Part shown: piece by piece, positions 11,241 through 23,886 of the stretch
How positions within the stretch are numbered: position 1 is the stretch's first letter
How the letters are laid out: each line of letters opens with the position of its first letter
Source of the DNA: Eutypa lata
Lineage: Eukaryota > Ascomycota > Sordariomycetes > Xylariales > Diatrypaceae
NCBI GenBank assembly: GCA_022661535.1
Contig: JAKULF010000011.1
Span: forward strand, 930,001-994,000
Length of the DNA: 64,000 nt
Reading direction: 5' to 3'
Translations under genes and position numbers: made by a program
The notes under the pieces: generated by a model
Seen by the model: only the letters and a program-made list of their open reading frames with translations
The model's database searches: none
What the model was told of the DNA's origin: nothing

Positions 11241-13463
11241 ATGAACCAGAGTCAAAATCCGGAGCTGCAGATACAACAGCTCCAGGCGTTATTAGAGCAG
11301 GAACGTGAGAAGAATAGGAGAGCACAAGAAGAGATATCACAATTGCAAACGTCTCATGCCACCTATCAGTATCCCACAACTCAGTCTTCCTCTAGTACTA
11401 GCCCTCTCAATAACCATGTTGCCCACAATGAGTTCCAATTGTCCAATACTGCGCCTGCGACCCCATTTCAACATGTCGGTGCTATGACAAGAAGCCACAC
11501 CGTGCCGCGAACCGTCGATGCCCATCACCATCACCATCATGGCACTCATGCAGCTGCCCCGCCACCATCGTCCTCCTCACCCGTAAGATCGCACCCTGAT
11601 TTAAAAAAAAAAAGTTAACGTAGCCCCCTGTTAGCCTGACTAATATACACTCAGAACCAACCACGACAAACTACACATGGTGTCAAACGACCTAGGGTGA
11701 TGTCTCAGCAAGTCCTTGCTTCGCAGAAGATGGACCGCTCCACTTCGAATTTGTCCGTTAGATCCGACGGTCCCTTTACTATAAACGGTCCAGTATCGCC
11801 ACCACCGAAAGTTCGGAATGTCAGTCTTGAGACGAAGAATACTGGCATGATGGCATACTGGGACAAAGACTGTCCAGTGAACTCTACTTACCAATTCGCT
11901 GGTTCAGCGCGACCACAGCAAGAGCTGCCGACCTTGAAAGAATCTCCTGCAACTGGTGTGATGATGGACCCGGCAGAATATTTCGCAACACATCCTGCCT
12001 TCTCCGATGACCCTATGACGATGACGGGCCCCTTCAGCACATCGGCGCCTCACCAAACAGGCGACTTCGAAGTCCCTCAATTTAATGTCACGGACCCGTC
12101 CACCTGTGGCTCGATGACTTCAGGCCAGACTTGCGACACGACACAGATGTCTCGCCAAAATAGCCAGTTTGACAACCAATCTGTTTCTGGTGGAGTGCAA
12201 ATGATGAATTTAGGGTCACAAATGTCTTACAGCGCAGACGAAATGGCATATCGCGAGGGTCTCAGCAACCCTACTAGCGGCGACAATTCGCCTCTTGGCA
12301 AGCGCCCCTTTCCCAACGACAATGAACTCAACGGCGTTGGCTCCAGCCTTCACACAAATTATCCGTATCAATACGCTGTCTCGACACAACCTGATGGTCT
12401 CGTCATATCTCCAGAGATGGAGCGCTCAGTCTCTAACACTAGCGTCGCCAGCAATCGATCTACATGTTCTCTCAAGGCCCGCGCCAAGGATACTCTCAAG
12501 CAACAAGTTCACCGAGGCTTGAATGCGCCCCTTAAGCCAAAGCCAGCTGTCGACCCCAATGCCATGGATTCTTCGCCCAATCCAAAGAAAGATGGTAAGG
12601 CGGCGATTGTGAAGACGAAATACGTCCGACCTAAGCAGCCCAAGGTCTTTTGTGACCAGTGTGACGAGCATAAGGATGGGTTTCGCGGTGAACATGAGCT
12701 TCGTCGTCACAAAGATGCTAAACATCAGGTGATGGTTAAGAAATTCATCTGTGTTGACCCAATTACAATGGGGCTGCCGGTCGGTGTACCGGCTGTTAAC
12801 CCTCTAAACCGGTGTAAGGCATGCAAGGGGCAGAAGAAGTACGGGGCCTACTATAATGCAGCTGCTCATCTCCGACGCACCCACTTCAAAGAGAAGCCGT
12901 CCCGACAGAAGAACAAAGCCGCCAACAGTTCCCGTAACGACGATGACAGGCGCGGCGGCAAGGGTGGAGGTGACTGGCCACCCATGAGCGAACTCAAGAA
13001 CTGGATGCGAGAGATTTGGGTTGGCAAGCACGAACTTAGTCAAGGGGATGATGAGGAGGGCGACGAGGATCTCAGCCAGCCTACGACTGCTGTCAATATG
13101 GGGATCAATCTCACTGGCATGGGCGACTTTTCGTCCTCCGAGTCAGCTATGCAGGCGGGAGGTCCCGACGATGTCCTATCCAACATTGACTATACCTTCC
13201 CTAATAACCTCGTCGTCAACACCACGCAGGTCCCTTACATGAACGGCATGCCCATTTCGTCCGCCAATTATGAATTCGCTACTTCGCCAAACATGTCGCC
13301 TAACTTTACATCGGATTATTCTGCATTCACTTCGCAGGAGCAGATGAGTCACGACTACGTCAATTCGGCCGTCTCTTCGTCCGCTACGATGACGGCGCAC
13401 ACTGCTTTCAACGAGCCATCGCGTTTCGATGAGATTGAGGTTACTCCGATGTATGCTGCCTAA
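11241..13463 (+). CDS. C2H2-type zinc-finger protein, probable transcription regulator, two exons
   Basis: Exon 1 is 11,241-11,582 and exon 2 is 11,655-13,463. The 72-bp intron starts GTAAGA, has a CTGAC branch-like site near 11,634 and ends CTCAG, in phase 0. The product is 716 residues. The N-terminus (about 8-38) is Leu/Gln/Glu-rich with heptad spacing, likely a coiled coil. A six-His tract lies at 95-100. A long Ser/Thr/Met-rich disordered region leads to two atypical fingers: Cys447/Cys450...His466/His471 (within KVFCDQCDEHKDGFRGEHE) and Cys501/Cys504...His519/His524, separated by about 30 residues. An acidic patch and a Ser/Asn/Thr-rich tail follow. This paired-finger layout is known to me from uncharacterised fungal regulators, so nuclear DNA binding is inferred and the targets are unknown. 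The ATG at 11,241 is the first after a long ATG-free leader. Confidence 0.88.
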
Positions 13464-16400
13464 TCTCACCTTATTCACCACCACTCAACCGCCCTGGCGT
13501 CATTGTTCACTCAACACCCGCGGCCCGCGAAGCAATGTTGCCGAGGTTGATGATGAGGTTCTGCTTAAATTTCTTTACACTATTCTTTACGACCTTCCAC
13601 GACGTCTACGACACCCGGTCGCTTTCCGTCCCATCGTTTTCGATCCCGCACTCAGTCGCGATAGTTTTGGTTCATTTCATATTGACTGGGGGTTGTCCAA
13701 TCCGAGGCATCACCAGTCGAATTTTAGCTGCTTCACATATGTTTACTGTCCGGCGTTTCAAATGATTTATGTTTCTATGAGATTTTGCCGCATTTCAAGG
13801 GATCAGCAACATTTCTCCCCTTTTATCATCATATAATCCTTTTCTAGCAAGCATCAACCTCGAACGGGTGGGCACCGTGGGGTTTACGTTCTTCGCCGGC
13901 TACTCCCGACTTTTCAAACGGCAATTAACTGTGTCAATATTTACCTGCCCAGAAATTATCAGGGAACAGCAGGTCTGGCCTGTACTATTACGCATCAACG
14001 TTCAATCCGGGGGCAAACATGACATGAAAGAAGGGTCGCGGTGGTTAATTGAAGGCGGTACTTGGCGGCTTAGAAAGACGCAGCTTAAAACGCAGGGCTG
14101 CGCGTCTCATGACTTAGATGGAAAGGGGGGGGGGTTCTTCAAAGTTTTGCTTTCGAATCCTCAAGGATGGCGTTGGTTGTCTTCCCAGCATGACCTGGTG
14201 TTTTTGGTTATCTTTTTTCTCTCTTCTTTTTCTGGCTTTTCCTGGGGCTTCATGTTCCTTGTGTTGCCTCGTGAGGAGGGGTTGTGGTCCGTGGTTTTCC
14301 GGACCAGAGGGTTCGAATTGGATAGCGCGGAGTTGATGCGAGCCGTCGTCGCTCGACGGCCTGGGCTCACACGGCGGCGATGTGGGGGTAGAAGCGGAGG
14401 CGGTAGTGGTGGTTGCGCCCACCCCGAACCATGAACACGGGGCGCAAAACGTTACCACCTGTCTTGTCTGCCTTGGGGTCTTTTTTTTTGTTTCTCTTCA
14501 TCTCGGCCTGGTTTGGTTTGGCTTGATTTGGTTCTGCGCGGTTACGAAAATAAGACGTTTTAATCATGTAATGCTTACTTCAGAGAGAGAATAGTTGAAT
14601 TTCGCAGTATAGATAGTTGGGTACTCTCCTCCTGCCAGGGGAGTTGCTTTCCGCCGTCGCCGCCAATGCTGCTGCTACTGCTACTGCTACTACTTTTGCC
14701 TTACCTAAGGTACGTAGGCCTGCTGGATTCATCCCTTGGCCTGCCTGACTACCCGGGTACGAAGTAAGCAGAGTAGGTAGGTAGCGAGCGGATGGACGGA
14801 TGGATTGCAATTAAGGTGCGATGAGCACACTTGCCAACTGAAATTATTCTTCTTTCTTCCTGCGATCATGAATTGTCCTAGTAGTACTTGCTTGCTTATA
14901 TGGTGATCTCGTGTGAATTCTTTAGTGATAACAGCGAACGAACTCTGTACTAGATTCAGTGTGGTTGGTGTCCCTTTAGTTACCCCCAGCCAACATCAGA
15001 TAAGGAAGGTAGGTAGCGACTGTCTTGCTCGTGATAGGTTGTATGTAGTAGAGATGCATTGCATATATATGACGGAGATATTGGCATTGCACGTCTGGAA
15101 GAAGTGCTGGAGACCAAGACGATGTAATTATAAAATATAAAACCTATCTACTCTTGAACGGAAGGTTAGATAGATCTGATCTGATTGATGCACGTTAGTT
15201 ACTTTTAAGGGATCTGTTCATAGTCAGGTGAACCATTGTCATTATGTTTTTATGACAACTTGGCTCATCATAGTTTTACTTCGACTGGTGGGATGACCGG
15301 TGTTTTTAATTAGGCAATCATTGATTTGAACATTTCGTGTTATTAAATGGGTAGTAAAGTAGTGTGTCCTGATTATCATGGCATTGTGGTCAGAGCCTGA
15401 CCCATCAACGACTGACAGCGCCTTGATGATCAATAACTACCATGTAGATCACGCTTGGAGGTAGCGTTTTGAAGCTAGAGTTGTAACTTAAGTGTATCTG
15501 GTGCGCTCTGACACTAATCAATAAGCAAATAGGGGCTCTTACTTTTGCGGGAGATGGCGGAGGAAGGGGAAGAAGGGGGGAGGGGGGTATTCCTGCCTCA
15601 TAGCATTGCCCTTTTGCTTGTTTTTCTGCTGTTCTGGAGTTTTGGCGTTATGGTAATGGATGAATTCTAATGAAGGTATGATGGGAATATGTAATAATAA
15701 CTAGATGTTTTTTCTTCTCGTCTTCTACCTAGTCATGGATCGCTCTGACGCTTGCCCATGTACTTTACTAGATAGGGAGCAACAACGTCAACTAACTAGC
15801 TAGCTAACCTTCGAGGCAAGCTGTTGGTTACATAGCTAGCAGAGATAACATGTACATATAAACCGAGGCTGAACTTGTGACCGAGACTGAGTTCTCAGCC
15901 TTGATTTCAGTCTCTCGACCTTCACGGTAGGGAGTATATCTGCCCGCGCCGAATCTTGCTTGGTTGGTTAGTTGGCAATGTTCATACCTAGTTACTCAAC
16001 CTGAGGAGGAGGTTGGTAGATAGCTAGTCCCACGAACTACGGCTTTCGCGTACGTAGCTGCTTTGCATGGGCAAGCCGTACGGTTAATCTTTGTTTTACG
16101 TCATCACCTACGAGGGATGATAGGCTGAATGCCTAGGATTCCCAATCCTATAAGCCCATCTAACAGATGTCTCCGATTGCCAACTAACAGCCTCCTCCTT
16201 GTCTGCCTGGAAGACAGCCAGCCCTCGTTGCTCTTACGGCTTTTACAGACCAACGTCAGTTGCCACCATGCTAAAAAAATATGTGTATACATGTAGTTTG
16301 TACATATGTGCAAAGTTAACCACACGGGCATGTTCAATAGATATGCACTTACTGACTTACCTACATATACAATGATGCTTGTTTATTAATAAATCGATAA

Positions 16401-19400
16401 GTAACCATGTAGATAGATAAGAGATGAGATCTTGTTGGATCATCTGTCCGTGGCTTCGTGGGGCGTGAGCGGGTGCTGTATCCGAAAGGTGTTAGCTATA
16501 TGTACCTAAGTATGTAAGGTAGTAGGATCTAGGTAGGATTGTGAAGTGTGATGAGAATGTGTCCACCAGCCCCCGAAAATCCGTGTGAATCAATGTTCTA
16601 ATGCTACGTAGTTCGGTCGATGCTCATTAACTCGGACTGTGCTCATGAGTCAGGGGGGCGCGATCAATGAATTCTCCTCTACTCGAATTTGGGGGGGGGG
16701 GGGTCGTGACGTTGTCCTTTGATTGGCTGTCACATACGTGATAAGTTGGAGAATGGGTGTCCGGCGTTGTCACATAGCTCTATCAGCTAATATCTATATA
16801 TAAACTTGCAGTTTCGAGCATCACTGATTTTATGTACATAGCCATAGTGCGGAGTAGTTGTGGTCTGGAACATAAGAGATATGTATTCATGACAAGAATA
16901 GCAACAAGAATCTTAGAAGCCATGGAGCTTTGGCTAGCAGTTTTTTTGCACAAAAAGCAATTCCCCGTAATGAGAAATAGACAATAGCATTATGTCTAGA
17001 TAACTTTAGAATCGGAAGAATCTCACATAGATGCTGTTAAAAACAAAAATAACCAGATATTGTTGTCACCACCCCAATTTGTGCCATTCCAGGATAGGTA
17101 CCTATCGTGTCGCCTCAGCTAACTTCCTTTCGTCTCTTCTTCGTACGTTCTCCGAGATGCGTTATTTAATTCTATATCTTGGCATCTAATAGCTCTTGCA
17201 GCCTAATTAACGGATACTACCAACTGACGGGTAGGCTCCATGTAGTAGGTATGTAACGATGAGATCCTACTAGATGTGACCAACATTTTGTTTCCTCGGG
17301 CCTTTATTAGTCGTGGTAGGTAGGGAAGACAAATAGCGGGGAGATGGGGCGGCTCGGGTGGGACCTCACTCACTAACGTACGGGATCTAAAGCTAGCACT
17401 TAGAGTAGCCTCTAGCTCTAGTAATTAGTTAGCTGGGCCCGCAGCGGAACTTAGAAGACATGTCTGTCTGTCCTTTATAACGTCACCCGACAGCTCTTTT
17501 ACACTTCAACATGATCCTAAGCTCGAATTTACTCTCGACTACCATATCCTAGCAAAGGTTAAACTGAGGGGATCACAACTATGATAAGGCCCCCCAAACA
17601 CCCTATGTGATTATGAAACTCGGATGCTACTACCTTGTCGTCAGCTGTGCCTAGTTAGAGTAGTGTTTACATAGTCACTACACGTTCAAACCTAACAGTT
17701 CAATAACTACATAGAGCTAGGTCCTCACTCAAGCTCCATGATAAAACGTCTAAATGAGGCCTGGTAACAATAGACCAGATTCGACTTGTGCAAATGCTAT
17801 TGAGCCCCAGTTGTGTCTCATCTTCATGAACTGTCATCCACAGCGCTAAAGCAGCAGTGCTTGCAGGAGACATCCTATTACGGCTCGTGCTGTCCTCAGC
17901 CTACCGGTCCGATGCAACCTTGTTCCCTCGGTGTGGCATCTGATTCGACGAAGGCCTCACTTCAGCCCCCCATCTTTCCATGCTGTTGGTTCCAACAAAT
18001 ACTACCCTACCCCCCAACTCTTCCCTCATCCCCCAGTCCGAAACATAACCTGCGTTTTTTTGCGGTCTATCTGTTTTGGGGCAGACGGACAGACAAACCT
18101 GAGATGTCGGCAGCCTTTCCTCTTTGTTTGTGCCGGTATGCGCTGTTGGTAAGTTAGATAGGTTTCGTGATGTTACAACTTGTCACGCAACGTACCCGGC
18201 CTGTTATGCGGCCGTGTCACCAGGAGTCGATTTTGTTTCTGGGAGAGATCGTTAGGTAGGTCGGTTGTCGCGGCAGTTCTCTTTTCCCTTCTTTGCTCAA
18301 CCCGGTCGACGAGGGTACGATGGGTGCAGTAGTTGAAGCTAATCCACTTCCCGAGTCTCTTCTTCCAAGGTGAAAAAGTGAAAGCCTAATTTTGCCCCCC
18401 ATCATCAGCCACATGCGCAACAATTACTGCAGGCTTCGTCTACGCCACGAATGCAAGGCAGGCGAGATGCCAATGCTTAATTGTAACGTCCCCATTGTCC
18501 GGTAGCTTTCCCCTCTTCCAAATGGCGTGTGTAAGGCACAGCCTGTTCCAATTTTAGCCTCCAGCACGTGAAGTGCAACTCACATCTGGGGGTGGTGCGG
18601 AGCAAATAAGGTCGTGTGCTGGTAATACCTATGTGCAAATCCTTTCTGCACTTCCATTGAGGGGGCATTGTATGACGGAGCTAAGCCGCTTACATGCCAC
18701 AATCTGCATCTGCATGTTATCGCCCAAGGAGATGCGTCGATGGCCTGGGACAAGCAGGGTGATCCGCGAGGCCCGTCCTCCCGAGCACTTCAGGTGAGGT
18801 TGCAGTCGCGGCCGGTCGTAATCGCGGGGGTTATGCTGTGTTTCCCTCCTTTCATATCTGAAAACTTCAGCCGTTTCTGTGCCGGAGCTTGTTGGTGAGG
18901 GATAATCCCTTTTCTGCCCTGGTCATATTACTATGCAGGGGCAAGCCGAGCCATTGGAGCCATGGGTAAGCTTCACACATCCATATCGGGTATACACCAT
19001 CTCGAATTACGGCAACATGCTGCAGTTTCCCCTGTCGTTGCTGCTGCGCTCCATTGGGGGGCTCTTGTCGATGCTACGCTGTGACACAGCCAGACAGATA
19101 CTTATTTTGCACATGGGGTGTGTCCTCAGCCTCAAACCTTCTTTGACGGAGCGTTAGTGCCCATCATAGTGAAGAATACTTCGATGACTTACATGTTCTC
19201 CATCGAGAAAGGGGGGGTTGACCCTTGCAGCTATTCATATGGTGGTATTCAGAGTATGCACTGCAAGGGTTATAGAACGGGCTTTGCTAACACACAAAGC
19301 TCTTCACACATGTTTACAATTTCAGCATGCAGCCGGGCCCACATGAGCTAGATGTGCCTAATGATAGACATTCCTGTGTGATAAGATATCTAGATCTACG

Positions 19401-19522
19401 GCATATATATACCTCTCGTTCCTTGAGGTTATACCTGTAAGCCTCAAGACTCAGTCCTCTTATTGAATAGTTCAGCCTCCTACCTTGTTTCGATCCAAAG
19501 TGTTTACCCGTTTCCCATCAAC
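13464..19522. other. 6-kb gap with no supported gene
   Basis: The first few hundred bases are presumably the 3' untranslated region of the zinc-finger gene. Frames of up to 188 codons at 13,868-14,434 overlap others on both strands and start at GTG, so they are not credible. Simple sequence includes a CTGCTACTG run (about 14,668-14,700), 13 consecutive G (16,691-16,703) and TAGG repeats (14,776, 15,006). The final kilobase should contain the promoter of the membrane-protein gene. No tRNA or rRNA is recognised. Confidence 0.45.
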
Positions 19523-21500
19523 ATGGGAGCTTTCGTTTCCGTGCCCGAGTGCCAATCGCACTACAACATTACCATAAACTGCGACTATACACAGAGTAAC
19601 GAGACGGGGCGAAGATATGAGAGCATTGGCGGTTATGAGAGAGGAAGCTTTCCAGCTGACGCGGACATTGCTGGAATCGGGGTATGATTCCTTGAATTGG
19701 TATTCACATAAAAACACAGACGTCTAACATGACATGACTTAGATTCTCGGGGTCTTCATCGCCGTGACTTCGTTCGCGATATTTATCAGTCTTATAGACG
19801 TCATGTGGCAGGTAGCCAAGGTGTGGAACTTCAAGACGACTCTTACCGATGAGTATGAACCCATATACTCCCCCCAGATTATGGGAGGGGGGGAAATGCT
19901 AAACTATGGTAGGGAGAAGGACAATAAGGAGAGCAGGCGAAGCGTGTCTGAGATCCTAGAGACCCTAGTTGTCGCGTGTAGTGACCAGCAAGTGTTCACC
20001 GGCGCGGCGTATGCCCTCACCCTTCGATACTGGAAGGGCTGCTCCATATCGGCCTACCACTATAACCTAGTCGCCAACATGATGCTACTTACTTGTGCTA
20101 CGCATCTCATGTCGGTCACAATCGTGCGAAACTACTGGAAGTACCCCTGGCTCGCCGCCATCCGCGTCATCTGCATATCGGGCGTCTTCATCGTGACGGG
20201 CTTGCTCTTCACGAACCAGAACGCGGGGGAGGAGCCCCCCTTCCCGACCGCGCTCCCGGCTGCCAACGAAACCGACAGCCTCATCTTCCTGCCCGCTGCC
20301 TGCTTCCAAAGCGACATGAACACGGCGACGGATACGTTCAGGGCCACAACGGCCAACAGCACCGCCTTCTGGAACACGCTCAAGTTCTCCAAGCCTGGGA
20401 ACATGATCCAGGGCTGGAACTGGTATGTCGTGATCTTGCTGTTCTACGGCGCCGCCATCATCGCCGAGGCCATCCGGTTCTGCCGCCGCGGGAAGAGCCG
20501 GGGTGGGTGGCGCACCGGCGTCGCCAAGCAGTTCCGCCGCTGCTTCAGCCGTGGCACATTCACCCGGCGCATCGTCCAGAACGTCTTCCTCATCTACCTT
20601 GCCGGCGGCGTCGGTATCAGCGTGGCTGCCACGGTCAACGCGTCTCAGTACATCTTCGGCCTGAGGTCGTGGGCCAACCGCTCTGGCTGGATAGAGACAG
20701 AAAACAACCAGAACCCGGAGAACGACTTCTCCAGCTTCGGCCAGCTGGTCCCCATCTGGACCAGTGTCATGATCATCTTCAGCTTCTTCGGAATCGTCAG
20801 CGGTAAGATATCCCTTCCACTCTTTTTGGTCCTTCACTCCCTGCCACCATTGCCTAGGCGCATTGCCGTTCGTTCGTTCACCCCTCTCGTCTCATACTAA
20901 TCTTCTCCTGTTGGGACAGAAAAAATCACTCGTCGCATGAACCGCAAGCATGCTGGCGAAAACCGGCCGCCCCAGTCCGGAACCATCGCGTACCTCGACC
21001 CCTCCCACTACGATCTCTTCTCGCCGCAGCCGGAGAAGCAACAGGGAGGCAGTCCCTCGTACTTCAGCCCCAATCCCAACGGCGCCCCAACGCCCGGGTC
21101 CACTATCGACCTCGAGGCCGGCAAGTTCAGTAAGCCGCCTCGCGTACACACGAATGGCAGTAGCATCGATTTCCTAGGCTCGTCGCCGTTTCTCGGAGAC
21201 AGCGGGGCTGGGTTGGCTATCACAACACCGGGGGGATCCTCGTCCCCGCGACCCGACAAGGTCTCCTCTACTGCGGCGACCGCACGGCCTAGTGGAAACG
21301 GAGGAACGTCGGACTCTTCCTCAACCGATAAGCCTGAGGCCTCTTCCTCGAGTCAGGAAGGAAGGCCCGCAGCAGGGGCAGGAAGCCCAGCTCCTCAGCT
21401 GCGGCGGCCGCCCCAGGCGGGAACGCCGACGCCGTCTCAGCAGACGTCGGAACAGAGGCCTAAGCCGCCGAGTAAGAACTCTAATACTAGGTCACCATAA
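19523..21500 (+). CDS. Fungal seven-span membrane protein, unknown function, three exons
   Basis: Exons are 19,523-19,681, 19,743-20,802 and 20,920-21,500. The introns are 61 bp (GTATGA...TTAG, CTAAC branch; phase 0) and 117 bp (GTAAGA...ACAG, ACTAAT branch; phase 1), giving 599 residues. The ATG at 19,523 is the first in frame, in a good context (CATCAACATGGGA). The N-terminus (1-53) is short, with Cys and N-glycosylation sequons. Seven hydrophobic segments lie near 54-73, 128-150, 158-181, 190-209, 278-297, 330-352 and 388-406. A CSDQQVFTG motif (about 132-140) and CSISAYHYNLV just after are characteristic of a large uncharacterised ascomycete membrane family. The loop between spans 4 and 5 is long, with Cys and sequons, and probably faces outward. 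From about 410 to 599 the tail is disordered, rich in Ser/Pro/Gly, and cytoplasmic if the N-terminus is outside. Seven spans resemble a receptor layout, but no receptor family is recognised. Confidence 0.85.
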
Positions 21501-21961
21501 ATGATATAGATACAGGTTGTCCTTTCATCTGATGGTGTTTCGCATACGATTGACTGGATATAGCATTCGGTGGAAGATGATCTCACGAGTTGTTTGTTTG
21601 TTTGCACTTGCTTTTATGGTTACGAGACGCGTTACTGATATCCCTACATGTCGATATGATAGAAATCTTTTGAATTCAATATAGATTCATGATAACTGCT
21701 TTGATTTCTTAGCCTTTTGTTTGCTTGTATGATAACATGGTGGTGATACTCTAGTATGTAGTACGGACCCTTTCCGCTAGAAACCCCTTTGTCAACTGAC
21801 AATGGATTGCGCTGAATAGCGGAGGGGGGGTGACGGTACTTCCCACTGTATGCTCGAATCTCTAATCATAATACACCCTACCTCCGAGTCATAAGCGGCA
21901 ACACACATGAACACATGCACACCACCTCCGCCAACCAATCCCGCACCCAGGCACCCGCTAA
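21501..21961. other. Convergent intergenic spacer
   Basis: This is the shared 3' region of the plus-strand membrane-protein gene and the minus-strand barrel-domain gene. There is no reading frame of interest. T-rich stretches near 21,595-21,730 could include polyadenylation signals, but none is distinctive. Confidence 0.5.
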
Positions 21962-21971
21962 CTAATCATCA

Positions 21972-22005
<34 letters not shown>

Positions 22006-22957
22006 CCAACCAAGCCCAGCTCCCAACCACCCTCCCACTATCCTGCAGCGCCAGCTGCTCGAACGCACCAATGCTCAAATCAAGGTCAGTCGGCTCACAG
22101 CCCGTGCAGCGGTCAACGACCGTGACGTCGACGCTCCGATTTCCCGCCCCGACCTCGCTGAAGTCGCGTGTGATCCGGATCTTCCTACCACACAGGGGAT
22201 TCGCGTTCGGGTTCCCACCACTCCCACCAGCGGCAGCGTCGAACACAACCTGCGAAATCGAGCATATCGTCTCCTCGTCGCTCGACTGGACCCCGCACGC
22301 GCCTAGCCCGACGTCGTAGTACGTCAGCTCGCCCGTGAATATACCTCCATTGTCGCCGTCTGTTGGGAGCGGCAGGTTCTCCTGCGAAGAGGAGCGCGCG
22401 GCCCGTCGTCGCGATAGACCTACGCCGAGTCCGACGGCCAGGGGCAGGACTACGAAGAGTAGGATGGCGATTGGGAGGACGACGCAGAGAAGGAGGAAGC
22501 GCCGCGACCGGCCGAGGTACTTCTTGTGCGGTGGCAAGACCGCATTGAAGCGCTGTCGAGCGGCGGCGGCGAGCGTAGGTTTTGCGCCTGCGCCGCCGCT
22601 GTCGCCGTTGCTGCATTCGAGATCGGGTGTGGTCTCCTTTGCTGCTGTTGCGCTTTCTGCTGATGCTGCCGCTTCTGTGTCGCCCAGGTTGTTGCGAGAT
22701 GCTGTCGCCGCCACCGCCGCCGCCGCTGCCGTGTTTAGGAAGGTGAGACTGTTCCGGAAGGACCGCTTCGGCGGCGGATAGTTCGTGGGGATTTCCCAGT
22801 CCGGTGTCTCATAGATGGGGGTCGAGGCTGGAACTGGAGCTGGTGATGGAGCTCGAGCTGGAGATGGGTCCGGAGCCGAAGCCGGCACCAGCACCGGCAC
22901 CGGACTCGGGGCCCGAATCTGCTCGTTGCCTTCGTGGTTCGTCGTCGTCGTCGTCAT
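21962..22957 (-). CDS. Membrane-anchored double-psi beta-barrel (RlpA/expansin-like) protein
   Basis: This is a single-exon gene of 331 residues with ATG at 22,957-22,955. Residues 1-150 are Pro/Ala/Ser-rich and probably cytoplasmic. A strong membrane span (about 154-181, very rich in Leu/Val) sits between basic clusters RSRR and SRRR, suggesting a type II anchor. An extracellular double-psi beta-barrel domain spans about 208-317. It is recognised by FTGELTYYDVGLGACG, NPLCGRKI, VTVVDRCTGCEPTDLDLS and GRVVGSWAWL, with the conserved Cys pairs and the VxDRCxGC / DLS core of the fungal family. The protein ends in 13 Asp encoded by a GTC/ATC microsatellite, and starts MTTTTT from a related trinucleotide run. 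Family members are small secreted or wall-linked proteins; activity on cell-wall polymers is unproven. The gene is convergent with the seven-span protein gene. Confidence 0.85.
21965..22003. repeat. Coding (GTC)n/(ATC)n microsatellite encoding poly-Asp
   Basis: Trinucleotide units just upstream of the minus-strand stop codon encode 13 consecutive Asp. Length variation between strains is likely. Confidence 0.9.
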
Positions 22958-23886
22958 TTCTTCTTCATCCGTTCTGTCTGTCCCAGAAGATATATAATCA
23001 TATGAAAGGTGTGGTGGCGCTTAATAATTCCATCATCATCATCATTGAATTTTGGGAAGCCGCCGACTGACTGCTGCTGCGGGAGGGGTTTAGCGCCTTG
23101 TTTCTTTTCATACATAATAATATAGAATCCCCATTCGGAGTTACCTACCTACCTGTCTACGTAAGGCACTTGCAGCTTCTTTCTCTTCTCTTTTTCTTTT
23201 CTTTCTTTCCTTTCTTCAAGACAATATCTGCGGTGGAGGTTGGGAAGGGGACAAAAAGACAGAGATAGATATGAAGGGCAGGGCGCGCGCGGTACGAGAG
23301 CCCAATTTAATAAACCACGAGCGAAATCTTGGCAGGATGAGGTCTGCCAAGAAATCCACCAAGGTTGGACCGACCCGCCTGCAAGGGACCGCCCCGAGAT
23401 CGTCGGATTTCTTCCCCTTTTTCGGACGAGGAGCTACATGGGGGTATCCCGTCGTGGGTCTGGCGTCATAGTGTTAAAGCAAAACCTGACTACGCATGGT
23501 TGCAGGGGAAGAAACACGTGTGTTCGTATTATCATAGGATTCAAGTTTATTTATTATTATTTTTATTATTTTTTGCCCAATTCCTGTGGTTATAGCATTG
23601 GAGTTTTAGATCCTATGCTACTAACTAGAATACTACATAAGGCGACTGTCAGACCTGGGTATAAACAGGAAGTGGATAATGGCGACATCATTGTAACTAA
23701 CTATGCCTAGTGTTAAGGGACAATCTTCTTATCATTATCTTATCATCGATTTAAGATGCCGTTACTTATCTCAAATAGGGGTTGTTGGTAGCTCCCATCA
23801 CGGACCGACTTTTACCTATTCCAGAGCAGGGCATCATTGAGCCTCATCATAGTTGCATGTCTACTGTCTAAGCCACTTATAACGAA
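22958..23886. other. Upstream region of the barrel-domain gene, no gene supported
   Basis: A 156-codon plus-strand frame (23,240-23,710) shows no family likeness and runs through an A/T-rich low-complexity stretch encoding FIYYYFYYF. I treat it as non-coding. CT-rich sequence at 23,170-23,220 fits the promoter of the minus-strand gene. Confidence 0.45.

Noticed and set aside
14303..14318. GGGTTCGAATTGG as a tRNA B-box
   Set aside because: There is no A-box at a proper distance and no foldable arms; it is a chance match.
13868..14434. 188-codon plus-strand frame after the zinc-finger gene
   Set aside because: It starts at GTG, overlaps several frames on both strands, crosses G-runs and low-complexity Gly/Ser sequence, and resembles no protein family.
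20085..20837. Long minus- and plus-strand frames overlapping the seven-span protein gene
   Set aside because: They are shadows of the GC-rich second exon. Only the plus frame with membrane spans joins through good splice sites.
23240..23710. 156-codon plus-strand frame
   Set aside because: It has no good start context and no family likeness. Part is translated A/T simple sequence.
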